A DNA stretch of 6,113 nt from an uncultured beta proteobacterium (GTDB lineage Bacteria; Pseudomonadota; Gammaproteobacteria; Burkholderiales; Burkholderiaceae_C): the NCBI GenBank assembly GCA_903958915.1, contig CAJBVC010000134.1, positions 1 through 6,113 of the forward strand, in the 5' to 3' direction. The first letter of the stretch is position 1. The number at the start of each line of letters is the position of its first letter. The notes beneath the pieces are model-generated. The model was not told where the DNA came from and ran no database searches. It saw only the letters and a list, made by a program, of their open reading frames with translations. Shown in pieces: positions 1-6,005 of this stretch. The translations under genes and the position numbers were made by a program.

Positions 1-1796
1 GAGAATTCCATGGCCGTTGTTGGGTTCTTGCCGGTCTCGGGGTCCTTGAACTCCTTGGAGTAGTAGTCAAAGAGGTTGGGGAAACCCTTGGCCTTGAGCT
101 TTTCGGCCAGCAGCCACACCACTTCGGTCTCTTCCTGCTTGACATCCCAAAGACGCTTGACAGCGCCTTGCTGAATGGTGGCGTAGGCGTGGCCATTGGC
201 CATATTGGTGACGATGGACCAGCCCTCGGCCGAGTTGAAGGTCGACGGCAAAACGATGTCGGCAAACATCGTCATCTCGGACGCGTTGGGCACCATGTGG
301 ACAAAGAAAGGCACCTTGGCCATGGCTTTGTCCCAGCGATCCGCACCCGTGCAGGAGAAGTTGAAATTCGACCACGATGAAATGAACACCTTGGCTGCAC
401 CGGGATCCTTGAGCATGCCGTTGGCTACGTTGTTGGTGACCACGCCGCTGCCAGATTTCGCACCCATCATGGCGGGCATGTCTTTCGCACCCCGGCCATC
501 GAGCTTCTTGCCTTTGCTGCCAGCCTTGGCAATGTCGTCCACATACGCGTCAGCTTTGGGGAAAGCACCCAACGGAGGCCCACTGGGGCTCTGCCACACG
601 CCACCTTCCACGTCGATTGATCCGAGCAATCCATTGAGCGCATGTACCGCCATGGCGCTGTACGTGCCGCGCGGATGCATGGCCGCGCCGGGTCCCATCC
701 AGACCACGACCTTGGGAGCCGCTTTGCCCATCGCACGTGCCACTCGCACGATTTGTGCTGCGGGAATCAGGGTTTCCTTTTCGCCCCAGGCAGCGGTCTG
801 GCCTTTGAGCTCCAGGTTCCACCACTTCACCAGGCCATAGGTTTCCTTCTCCACGAAGGCAGCAGCATCCACCGTCTGCCCGGCCACAAAGAGGTTCTTG
901 CCGTCCTTGAAGTCGCCCACAAACTCTCGGTTCCACAAGCCCTCGGTCAGCAATACATGGGCGATTGCGCCCGCCAATGCGCCATCGGTGCCAGGGTTGA
1001 TAGGCAGCCATTCGTGCGCCTTGGCGGCAATGTTGGAAAGGCGCGGGTCCACTGCTATTACTGTGCCGCGTTTCACGATGTCGGGGAATCGATTCATCAT
1101 GTTGGGGACCATGCGGTTCGATGCCAGTGGGTCGCAACCCCAGGCGACCAGGCAATTGGTCTTTTCCAGGTCGTAGTCGCGGTACCCGAAGAAACCTTGG
1201 GTCAGCCCGGGGCCCATTTTTTCCGCTTCAGCGCAGATGGCGCTGTGCGAGAAGTAGTTGGCCGTTCCAAATACCTTGGGCAAGGCACCATACAGGAGTT
1301 CGGTCGAGGTGGAGGAATAGCGTCCACGCATGTAAACCAGTTTGTTGGTTTCATTGGCCTTGCGTAACTCGATCATCTTGTCGGCGACCGTGTTGAGTGC
1401 TTCATCCCAACTGATGGGCACAAACTTCGGATCGACGCCACGGCCCTTTTGCGGGTTGGTCCGCTTCATCGGTACCTTGATGCGATCCGGGTCGTACATC
1501 TGCTGCGGAATCATGTGGCCACGCGGGCAGACATAGCCGTGGTTTGATTTGGAAAGCGGATTGCCGCGCACCCGTGTGGCGCGACCACCTTGCACAAAAA
1601 TCTGGATGGCACACCACTGGGTACAACCCTGGCAGGTGCTGGCCACCCAGTCGCCAGCGGCCGGACTGCTGGCTTTGGCCTTGCGTGGGATCAGTGCGCT
1701 GTGCAAGGGGCCTGCGGCCATACCGGCACAACCGGTGATGAGCGAGCCGGCAGAAATGCCGCCTGCCATGATGAAGATACGCCGTGTGAGTCTCAT
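1..1796 (-). CDS. arrA/arxA: ArrA/ArxA-family molybdopterin oxidoreductase catalytic subunit (C-terminus beyond window)
   Basis: Large subunit of a periplasmic arsenate reductase or anaerobic arsenite oxidase that exchanges electrons with a partner Fe-S subunit and the quinone pool. Seen: 598 codons open to the left edge; family members are about 800-850 residues, so the C-terminal quarter is missing. Start ATG 1796-1794 follows AGGAG (1807-1803) with a 6-nt gap. Residues 4-8 (TRRIF) plus a hydrophobic stretch to about 29 form a Tat signal. The [4Fe-4S] motif is C55-x2-C58-x3-C62-x27-C90. RGRY is at 157-160; SHSAICAEAEKMG (183-195) contains the probable Mo ligand C188 and K193; Y205 follows. 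The long ArrA/ArxA-like stretch from C55 to about residue 265 separates it from nitrate, formate and tetrathionate enzymes. RGRY, K193 and Y205 fit ArrA as I remember it; ArxA is reported to have GRGWG there. Arr versus Arx is therefore unresolved. It is divergent from the sensor operon and probably sigma-54 driven. Confidence 0.88.
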   Translation of the reverse strand, partial: MRLTRRIFIMAGGISAGSLITGCAGMAAGPLHSALIPRKAKASSPAAGDWVASTCQGCTQWCAIQIFVQGGRATRVRGNPLSKSNHGYVCPRGHMIPQQMYDPDRIKVPMKRTNPQKGRGVDPKFVPISWDEALNTVADKMIELRKANETNKLVYMRGRYSSTSTELLYGALPKVFGTANYFSHSAICAEAEKMGPGLTQGFFGYRDYDLEKTNCLVAWGCDPLASNRMVPNMMNRFPDIVKRGTVIAVDPRLSNIAAKAHEWLPINPGTDGALAGAIAHVLLTEGLWNREFVGDFKDGKNLFVAGQTVDAAAFVEKETYGLVKWWNLELKGQTAAWGEKETLIPAAQIVRVARAMGKAAPKVVVWMGPGAAMHPRGTYSAMAVHALNGLLGSIDVEGGVWQSPSGPPLGAFPKADAYVDDIAKAGSKGKKLDGRGAKDMPAMMGAKSGSGVVTNNVANGMLKDPGAAKVFISSWSNFNFSCTGADRWDKAMAKVPFFVHMVPNASEMTMFADIVLPSTFNSAEGWSIVTNMANGHAYATIQQGAVKRLWDVKQEETEVVWLLAEKLKAKGFPNLFDYYSKEFKDPETGKNPTTAMEF

Positions 1797-1802
1797 GAAC
1801 TG

Positions 1803-1807
1803 CTCCT
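1803..1807 (-). promoter_or_regulatory. Ribosome binding site of the molybdoenzyme gene
   Basis: On the minus strand AGGAG lies six bases before the ATG at 1796-1794. It fixes the start that places the twin-arginine motif at residues 5-6. Confidence 0.8.
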
Positions 1808-1880
1808 GGTTGAGTGCGTGATCACTGCGCCGTCGGACACGATTCCAACCGGCTGGTTTCAGCCTGATCACGCGATATGG

Positions 1881-1896
1881 CGCAAATTTCGCGCCA
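1881..1896 (-). promoter_or_regulatory. Sigma-54 (-24/-12) promoter of the molybdoenzyme operon
   Basis: Read on the minus strand, the sequence is TGGCGCG-AAAT-TTGC-G. It matches the sigma-54 consensus TGGCRYR-N4-TTGCW at every defined position except the last. Spacing between the GG and GC elements is canonical. The inferred transcript starts near 1870 and has a leader of about 75 nt before the ATG at 1796. The divergent operon encodes a sigma-54-dependent activator, and palindromic candidate activator sites lie upstream. Promoter function is inferred; the motif itself is seen. Confidence 0.8.
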
Positions 1897-2044
1897 TCCC
1901 CAAAAGTTTCGACCGTTTCCCGCCGATTGCGGGTCGACCACTCGTGGCAATCGATGCCGTTTTGAGAGGAGAAAGGGCAATGCTCTGGAGCATCAATCGA
2001 TGCTGCAGAGTGTGGCGGCCGGCTGGCGCGTGATCCGCGGCGTG

Positions 2045-2060
2045 GTTACCACCCGGTAAC
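2045..2060. promoter_or_regulatory. Activator palindrome 1 (candidate response-regulator site)
   Basis: GTTACC-ACCC-GGTAAC is a perfect 6-bp inverted repeat with a 4-bp spacer. Its centre is about 180 bp upstream of the inferred sigma-54 start, within the usual range of enhancer sites. It fits the form GTTNC-N6-GNAAC that I recall being proposed for AioR sites; that recollection needs checking. Confidence 0.7.
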
Positions 2061-2148
2061 GCGTGGGCCGGGAAACACCCCGGTCGCTAGAATTCGCTGA
2101 TGTTGACAGGTGCCCTTTGGGCACATTGCGCAGGGGCAAAGAATTCCT

Positions 2149-2164
2149 GTTACCAAAAGGTAAC
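2149..2164. promoter_or_regulatory. Activator palindrome 2 (candidate response-regulator site)
   Basis: GTTACC-AAAA-GGTAAC has arms identical to those of palindrome 1, with a different spacer, as expected for a protein-binding site rather than a duplicated sequence. Its centre is 104 bp from that of palindrome 1, close to ten helical turns. Confidence 0.7.
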
Positions 2165-2189
2165 CTGAAGCGTGAGTCAACGGTCACAT

Positions 2190-2205
2190 GTCACCGTTTG
2201 GTAAC
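2190..2205. promoter_or_regulatory. Activator palindrome 3, abutting the binding-protein RBS
   Basis: GTCACC-GTTT-GGTAAC differs from the other two by one base in the left arm. Its centre is 41 bp (about four turns) from that of palindrome 2. It ends one base before the AAGGA ribosome binding site at 2206-2210. A bound regulator here would lie across the leader of its own operon, suggesting autoregulation (inference). Confidence 0.6.
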
Positions 2206-2210
2206 AAGGA
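2206..2210 (+). promoter_or_regulatory. Ribosome binding site of the substrate-binding protein gene
   Basis: AAGGA lies six bases before the ATG at 2217 and supports this start, which yields an N-terminal signal peptide. Confidence 0.75.
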
Positions 2211-2216
2211 AACAGG

Positions 2217-3071
2217 ATGTCGAAATCTCTCCAACGCATGCTCGTCGCGCTCTGGCTCGCAGTGCTCGGTATGGCGGCGGTGGGGGCTACCGATGCGCGA
2301 CCCATCCGTTTCGGCATGACCCCTGCATTTCTGCATGACCAGCATGCGTTGCTGGCCGAGTGGCGCGTGTATCTGGAGCAACGTCTGCAGCGCCCGGTCG
2401 AGTTCGTTCAGCGCGACCGCTACCGTGACACCATGGACCTGCTGCAACAGCAGAAGGTGGATTTCGCCTGGATCTGCGACACTCCTTACGTGATGCTGAA
2501 AAAGGAAGTTCGCCTGATGTCGGTGGCGCTCAACGAGGGTAAGCCCACGTACCGTTCGTATTTGATTGTGCCGGCACGCGATACGCAAACCCGCCACGTC
2601 ACCGACCTGCAGGGCGCAACCTTTGCATACGCCGACCCGCACTCCAATACCGGTTATCTCGTACCCCGTTACGAGATCAAGCGCAGCGGAGCCGATCCGA
2701 CCAAGTTCTTCAAAAAGACCTTCTTCACCTGGTCGCACCGCAAGGTCATCGATGCGGTGGCGGCGGGACTGGCGCAGGGCGGCTCGGTGGACAGCTATGT
2801 ATGGGATGTGCTCAACAAGGTGCGTCCGGACATCACGGCAAAAACACGCATCGCGTGGCGTTCCGAGGACTACGGATTTCCACCCATCGTGGCCCAGGGC
2901 GCGATTGCCAGCGCAGATTTCCTTGCGATGCAGGCGGCGTTGATGAACATGAAAAATGATGTCCAGGGGCGAGCCTTGCTGACGCGCCTGCGGCTCGACG
3001 GCTTCATTGAGGGCTCGCCCGCGCTGTATGACGGGGTAGCCGACATGATGCGGTTGTTTGGCGAGCATTGA
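2217..3071 (+). CDS. Periplasmic PhnD-type substrate-binding protein, AioX/ArxX-like arsenic sensor
   Basis: A 284-residue exported binding protein of the phosphate/phosphonate-binding (PhnD) superfamily. Residues 1-24 form a Sec signal peptide (positive start, hydrophobic core 9-22, likely cleavage after A24 or A27). The mature part begins with an IRFGMTP strand (30-36) typical of the fold, followed by KVDFAWICDTPYV (80-92) and the YADPHSNTGYLVP ligand-loop region. No transporter permease or ATPase gene adjoins it; a histidine kinase overlaps its stop codon, so it most likely presents ligand to that kinase rather than feeding an importer. This matches AioX/ArxX (known for arsenite-responsive systems). 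The mature protein has one cysteine, C87. AioX of alphaproteobacteria is reported to need a single cysteine for arsenite sensing; equivalence is inferred. The ligand could still be arsenate or phosphate. Confidence 0.85.
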   Translation: MSKSLQRMLVALWLAVLGMAAVGATDARPIRFGMTPAFLHDQHALLAEWRVYLEQRLQRPVEFVQRDRYRDTMDLLQQQKVDFAWICDTPYVMLKKEVRLMSVALNEGKPTYRSYLIVPARDTQTRHVTDLQGATFAYADPHSNTGYLVPRYEIKRSGADPTKFFKKTFFTWSHRKVIDAVAAGLAQGGSVDSYVWDVLNKVRPDITAKTRIAWRSEDYGFPPIVAQGAIASADFLAMQAALMNMKNDVQGRALLTRLRLDGFIEGSPALYDGVADMMRLFGEH

Positions 3072-4543
3072 TGCGTCTGTTTGACCTCAGTCTGCGGGTC
3101 AAGCTGCCGTTGTGGGGTGGTGGTTTGATCGTCGCTACCGCACTGGCCCTTTCTACCTCGTTTGTGCTGCAAGCCTGGGACGACCTGAACCGCGACCTGT
3201 TGCAAAACGCCGAAGACATCGGCCGCACGACCGCGCACGCGCTGTTCCCGGCGATGCTGCACGACGGGGTGTGGGAAGCATTTGAAGTGGTCTCGTTGCC
3301 GTTCACCGCGAATCCCGGCACACCCTTGATTGACAGCGTGATTGCAGTCGACAGCGAGCGCAAGGTGTATGTTTCATCGCAGCCTGAGGTGCACCCGGTA
3401 CTGACCCCGCTGGCTGCGCTGGGGTCGGATTTTGCTGCGTTGGACCGGGCGCTGCTCGCGTCGGTGCAGCCTGGAATTTGGGTCGAAGACGCGATCGGCG
3501 AGGATCACATCTATGTGCTGTTGCCGATTGTCAACGATGGGGTGCGTTTGGGCAGTTTGATTGTGTCGTACAGCCGGTCTTTGCTCTGGCAACGCTTCTC
3601 GCACATCCTGAGTCGCTCGGTCGGGATCAGCTTGCTGGTGCTGGCTATCTTGCTGCCGATCACGGCCTACTGGGGTCGGCGCATGATGCTGCCCATGCAG
3701 ATGGTGACCGAGCGCATCAGCCGCATAGGCAGCGGTGAACTGGAGGTGTTGGACCCTACCTTGTACCCGCATCGCGACGAAGTGGGGCTGCTGTTTCTGG
3801 CTTATGGCGAAATGCTTGCCAAGCTGCGCGAGAAAGCCGAGTTTGAGAAAGAAGTCATTGAAAGTGAACGCCTGGCCTTGGTCGGCAGGCTTGCTGGCAG
3901 CATTGCGCATGAGATCAACAACCCCCTGGGCGGCATGCTTAACTCGATCAGTACCCTCAAGCGCCATGGCAATCCCGATCCGGTGACCCAGAAGACCGTT
4001 TCGCTGCTGGAGCGTGGACTGTCACAGATTCGGGAAACAGTGGCCGCGTTGTTGGTGGAGGTCAAGATCAAAAGCCGTGCGCTCAGTCTTACCGATCTGG
4101 AAGATGTGCGCATTTTGGTGGCCCCGGCGGCCAACAAGCAAGCGACCCAGCTTGCATTCAGCATCGACGCGCCACCCACCTTGGCGCTCCCTTCCACGCT
4201 GGTGCGTCAGCTACTCATCAACCTCATGCTCAATGCGATTGCGGCTGCCGGGCACGGGGGCCGGGTGGCTGTGCGTGCGAATGCAGGTCTGACCCAGCTG
4301 GTGCTCGTAGTGGAAAACAACGGAAAGACGCTTTCTCCTGAACAACTGACCACCCTGTTTGAGCCCTTCACCCGCTTTTCGGAGCATGGCCACGGATTGG
4401 GCCTGTGGATCTGCTACAGAATCGTGACCGGGCTCAGGGGGACGATTCGCGCCGAGTCGACCGACAATCTGACCCGCTTCACTGTTACCCTACCACTGGA
4501 TTCCCTGAATGACTCCCGCGCCACCGAGAATTTGCCTGATTGA
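3071..4543 (+). CDS. Membrane sensor histidine kinase (AioS/ArxS-like)
   Basis: A 490-residue kinase predicted to phosphorylate the response regulator encoded next. Domains: transmembrane helix about 12-34, periplasmic sensor about 35-180, second helix about 183-203, HAMP about 204-257, HisKA with H-box AGSIAHEINNPLGG (phosphoacceptor H280), and HATPase with N-box INLMLNAIAAA (N384, N388), F-box LFEPFTRF (429-436) and G2 box GHGLGL (440-445). The G1 region reads VVENNGKTL (413-421): glutamate replaces the usual aspartate and the second glycine is absent. The start is ATG 3071, overlapping the upstream TGA by one base (TGATG), which implies translational coupling; a TTG at 3068 would add one residue. 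No good Shine-Dalgarno sequence precedes it. The periplasmic part probably docks the binding protein. Confidence 0.9.
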   Translation: MRLFDLSLRVKLPLWGGGLIVATALALSTSFVLQAWDDLNRDLLQNAEDIGRTTAHALFPAMLHDGVWEAFEVVSLPFTANPGTPLIDSVIAVDSERKVYVSSQPEVHPVLTPLAALGSDFAALDRALLASVQPGIWVEDAIGEDHIYVLLPIVNDGVRLGSLIVSYSRSLLWQRFSHILSRSVGISLLVLAILLPITAYWGRRMMLPMQMVTERISRIGSGELEVLDPTLYPHRDEVGLLFLAYGEMLAKLREKAEFEKEVIESERLALVGRLAGSIAHEINNPLGGMLNSISTLKRHGNPDPVTQKTVSLLERGLSQIRETVAALLVEVKIKSRALSLTDLEDVRILVAPAANKQATQLAFSIDAPPTLALPSTLVRQLLINLMLNAIAAAGHGGRVAVRANAGLTQLVLVVENNGKTLSPEQLTTLFEPFTRFSEHGHGLGLWICYRIVTGLRGTIRAESTDNLTRFTVTLPLDSLNDSRATENLPD

Positions 4544-5840
4544 AGACGATGCAATCATGGGGGAGTCGCTGGCCGACCGTTTTGGTCTTGAGCGATTCGA
4601 CTACGACTGGTACCGCGATGGCGATAGTGCGCTGGCCGCGTTGCGCGACCGGTCTTACGCGTTGGTCATCAGTGATATTCGGTTACCTGGTATCACCGGC
4701 GACGCTCTGTTCGAGCAACTGTTGGCGGAGCACCTGGCGTTGCCGCCTTTCCTGTTCATTACCGGGCAGGGCGACATTGACACCGCCGTGCGCTTGCTCA
4801 AGCACGGCGCCCAGGACTACATCACCAAACCGTTTGACCTGGATGCGCTGGTGGAGAAGATTCGGGGACTTATTGCGCCTGAGCTTCTGCCGGGTTCGGG
4901 TAGTCTGGGGCAATCTCCTGCGATGCTGCACATTGAAGGCATGGTGCAACGGCTCGGCGGCAGCGCAGCGTCGGTGTTGATCACCGGTGAATCCGGTGTC
5001 GGCAAGGAGCGCGTTGCCCGTGCACTGCATCAGCATACCCACAAGGCCGCTGCCTTTGTTGCCGTGAATTGCGGCGCGCTCACGGAGAGCCTGCTCGAAG
5101 CCGAACTGTTCGGCTACGAAAAGGGCGCGTTTACCGGATCGGTGCGGACCAAAAAAGGTGTCTTCGAACAGGCCGATGGTGGCACGCTTTTCCTGGACGA
5201 AATTGGCGACATGCCGTCCTCGATGCAGGTCAAATTGCTGCGGGCTCTGCAGGAGCGCAGCATCGTGCGGGTGGGCGGCGAGACCGCAATACCGGTGAAT
5301 ATTCGCCTGGTGTGTGCGACCCATCAGATGCTGCAGGAGCGGGTGGCCGCCGGAACCTTTCGCGAAGACCTGTATTACCGCATCAACGTGGTCGAATTGC
5401 GCATTCCGCCCCTGCGCGAACGCACGGAAGACATCTTGCCGTTGGCACGCTCCCTGTTGGTCGAGATTGCTTTGGCCAGTGGCAAATCAGTTCCGACGCT
5501 AACCCCCGCAGCCGAGCATGCGCTCAAGAGCTACCCGTGGCCCGGCAACATCCGTGAGCTAAAAAATGCGCTGGAGCGAGCCAGCCTGATGAGCGATGGA
5601 CGCGTCATTGCGCATGACGTTCTATTCGACCGTCCTGCGCCACAACTGTCCGGCCAGCAGGACGTGGCCGGCACATTGCGCGACTACTTGCTCGAGTGTG
5701 AGCGTGACTTTATTGTTCGCGCGCTCGGTGCCAGCCACTGGCAGATTCAGACGTGCGCTGACGCTTTAGGGATCAGCCGCAAGAACCTCTGGGAAAAGAT
5801 GCGCAAGCTGGGAATCGACAAGGGCAATGGCATCGACTAG
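4509..5840 (+). CDS. Sigma-54-dependent response regulator, NtrC family (AioR/ArxR-like)
   Basis: A 443-residue enhancer-binding regulator. Receiver domain 7-122 has the acidic pocket E12-D13-D14, phosphoacceptor D56, T85 and K107. The AAA+ domain, about 134-370, has Walker A GESGVGKE (160-167), the sigma-54 contact loop GAFTGS (206-211, final Ala replaced by Ser), Walker B GTLFLDEIGD (225-234), FREDLYYRINV (284-294) and WPGNIRE (344-350). A Fis-type helix-turn-helix ends the protein (about 411-436, ALGISRKNLWEKMRKLGI). The start lies inside the kinase gene (35-bp overlap), giving translational coupling; the next in-frame Met (17) would remove the first receiver strand. The likely target is the -24/-12 promoter at 1881-1896 through the GTTACC palindromes. 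Kinase and regulator are adjacent, so they form a cognate pair. Confidence 0.93.
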   Translation: MTPAPPRICLIEDDAIMGESLADRFGLERFDYDWYRDGDSALAALRDRSYALVISDIRLPGITGDALFEQLLAEHLALPPFLFITGQGDIDTAVRLLKHGAQDYITKPFDLDALVEKIRGLIAPELLPGSGSLGQSPAMLHIEGMVQRLGGSAASVLITGESGVGKERVARALHQHTHKAAAFVAVNCGALTESLLEAELFGYEKGAFTGSVRTKKGVFEQADGGTLFLDEIGDMPSSMQVKLLRALQERSIVRVGGETAIPVNIRLVCATHQMLQERVAAGTFREDLYYRINVVELRIPPLRERTEDILPLARSLLVEIALASGKSVPTLTPAAEHALKSYPWPGNIRELKNALERASLMSDGRVIAHDVLFDRPAPQLSGQQDVAGTLRDYLLECERDFIVRALGASHWQIQTCADALGISRKNLWEKMRKLGIDKGNGID

Positions 5841-5851
5841 TTGGTGCGCTA

Positions 5852-5907
5852 ATTTGCTACGTTTCTAATAGCTTGATACGCTTTATCTACGGGCGTCCCA
5901 AGCACCT
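5852..5907. repeat. Degenerate Comamonadaceae-type intergenic repeat with imperfect hairpin
   Basis: The AATTTGCTAC...TAATAGCTT...ACGCTTTATCTAC pattern resembles a short palindromic element I recall as common between genes in Acidovorax, Rhodoferax and Polaromonas relatives. Visible structure: GCTTG (5871-5875) and ACGC (5878-5881) pair with GCGT (5893-5896) and CAAGC (5899-5903) around an 11-nt loop, with a 2x2 mismatch. The right outer arm is eroded. It may act as a weak transcription barrier after the regulator gene, but no U-tract follows. Confidence 0.5.
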
Positions 5908-5969
5908 TTTGCACCGAGAGGCGCAGGTCCGGCAGACGCCGGCGGGCACGTCAACTTCCAAAAATCGCC

Positions 5970-5997
5970 TTGATTCATCTAATATTTCAAGTATCAT
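5970..5997 (+). promoter_or_regulatory. Candidate sigma-70 promoter of arsR
   Basis: TTGATT (5970-5975) and TATCAT (5992-5997) are separated by 16 bp. The -10 differs from consensus at one base and the -35 at two. The predicted start falls at about 6003-6005, at the ATG of arsR, which has no Shine-Dalgarno sequence, so the mRNA is probably leaderless. Confidence 0.55.
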
Positions 5998-6005
5998 TGA
6001 AATAT
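5982..6005. promoter_or_regulatory. ArsR operator palindrome
   Basis: ATATTTCAA and TTGAAATAT form a perfect 9-bp inverted repeat around the 6-bp spacer GTATCA. It covers the proposed -10 and the first two bases of the arsR ATG. An ArsR dimer bound here would exclude RNA polymerase until arsenite or antimonite releases it (known for the family; inferred for this site). Confidence 0.7.

Larger units (their letters stand above)
1797..2216. other. 420-bp divergent control region between the molybdoenzyme gene and the sensor operon
   Basis: No convincing protein gene fills this stretch. It holds the sigma-54 promoter (minus), three GTTACC-type palindromes, a 9-bp inverted repeat in the minus-strand leader (1816-1824 with 1865-1873), a 10-bp direct repeat CAATCGATGC (1948-1957, 1994-2003), overlapping small palindromes at 1980-2003, a hairpin at 2110-2124, and a possible 17-codon reading frame at 1980-2033. 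I could not assign a good promoter for the plus-strand operon. Confidence 0.7.

Noticed and set aside
550..1155. A 201-codon minus-strand frame and several plus-strand frames (196-840, 642-1367) across the left third
   Set aside because: All are shadows of the molybdoenzyme gene, whose frame shows clear Fe-S, Mo-ligand and Tat motifs throughout.
2024..2039. Possible plus-strand sigma-54 site TGGCGCG-TGAT-CCGC
   Set aside because: The -12 half has CC for TT, and the candidate activator palindromes would lie downstream of it. Too weak to call.
2103..2108. Perfect TTGACA -35 hexamer on the plus strand
   Set aside because: No acceptable -10 lies 16-18 bp downstream (the sequence there is ATTGCGC-like), so it is not called a promoter.
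2110..2124. GTGCCC-TTT-GGGCAC hairpin as a terminator
   Set aside because: The stem is perfect but no T-run follows and no transcript is known to end there; left as an unexplained palindrome.
2184..3068. A 294-codon open frame on the minus strand
   Set aside because: It is antisense to the binding-protein gene, has no recognisable domain, and the plus-strand product has a signal peptide, a family fold and a good RBS.
3374..3967. Minus-strand frame antisense to the kinase gene
   Set aside because: Rich in His, Gln and Arg as expected from the complement of GC-rich coding sequence; no domain visible.
5929..5942. CCGGC-AGAC-GCCGG hairpin as terminator of the regulator operon
   Set aside because: Five-bp stem with no following T-tract; common by chance in GC-rich DNA.
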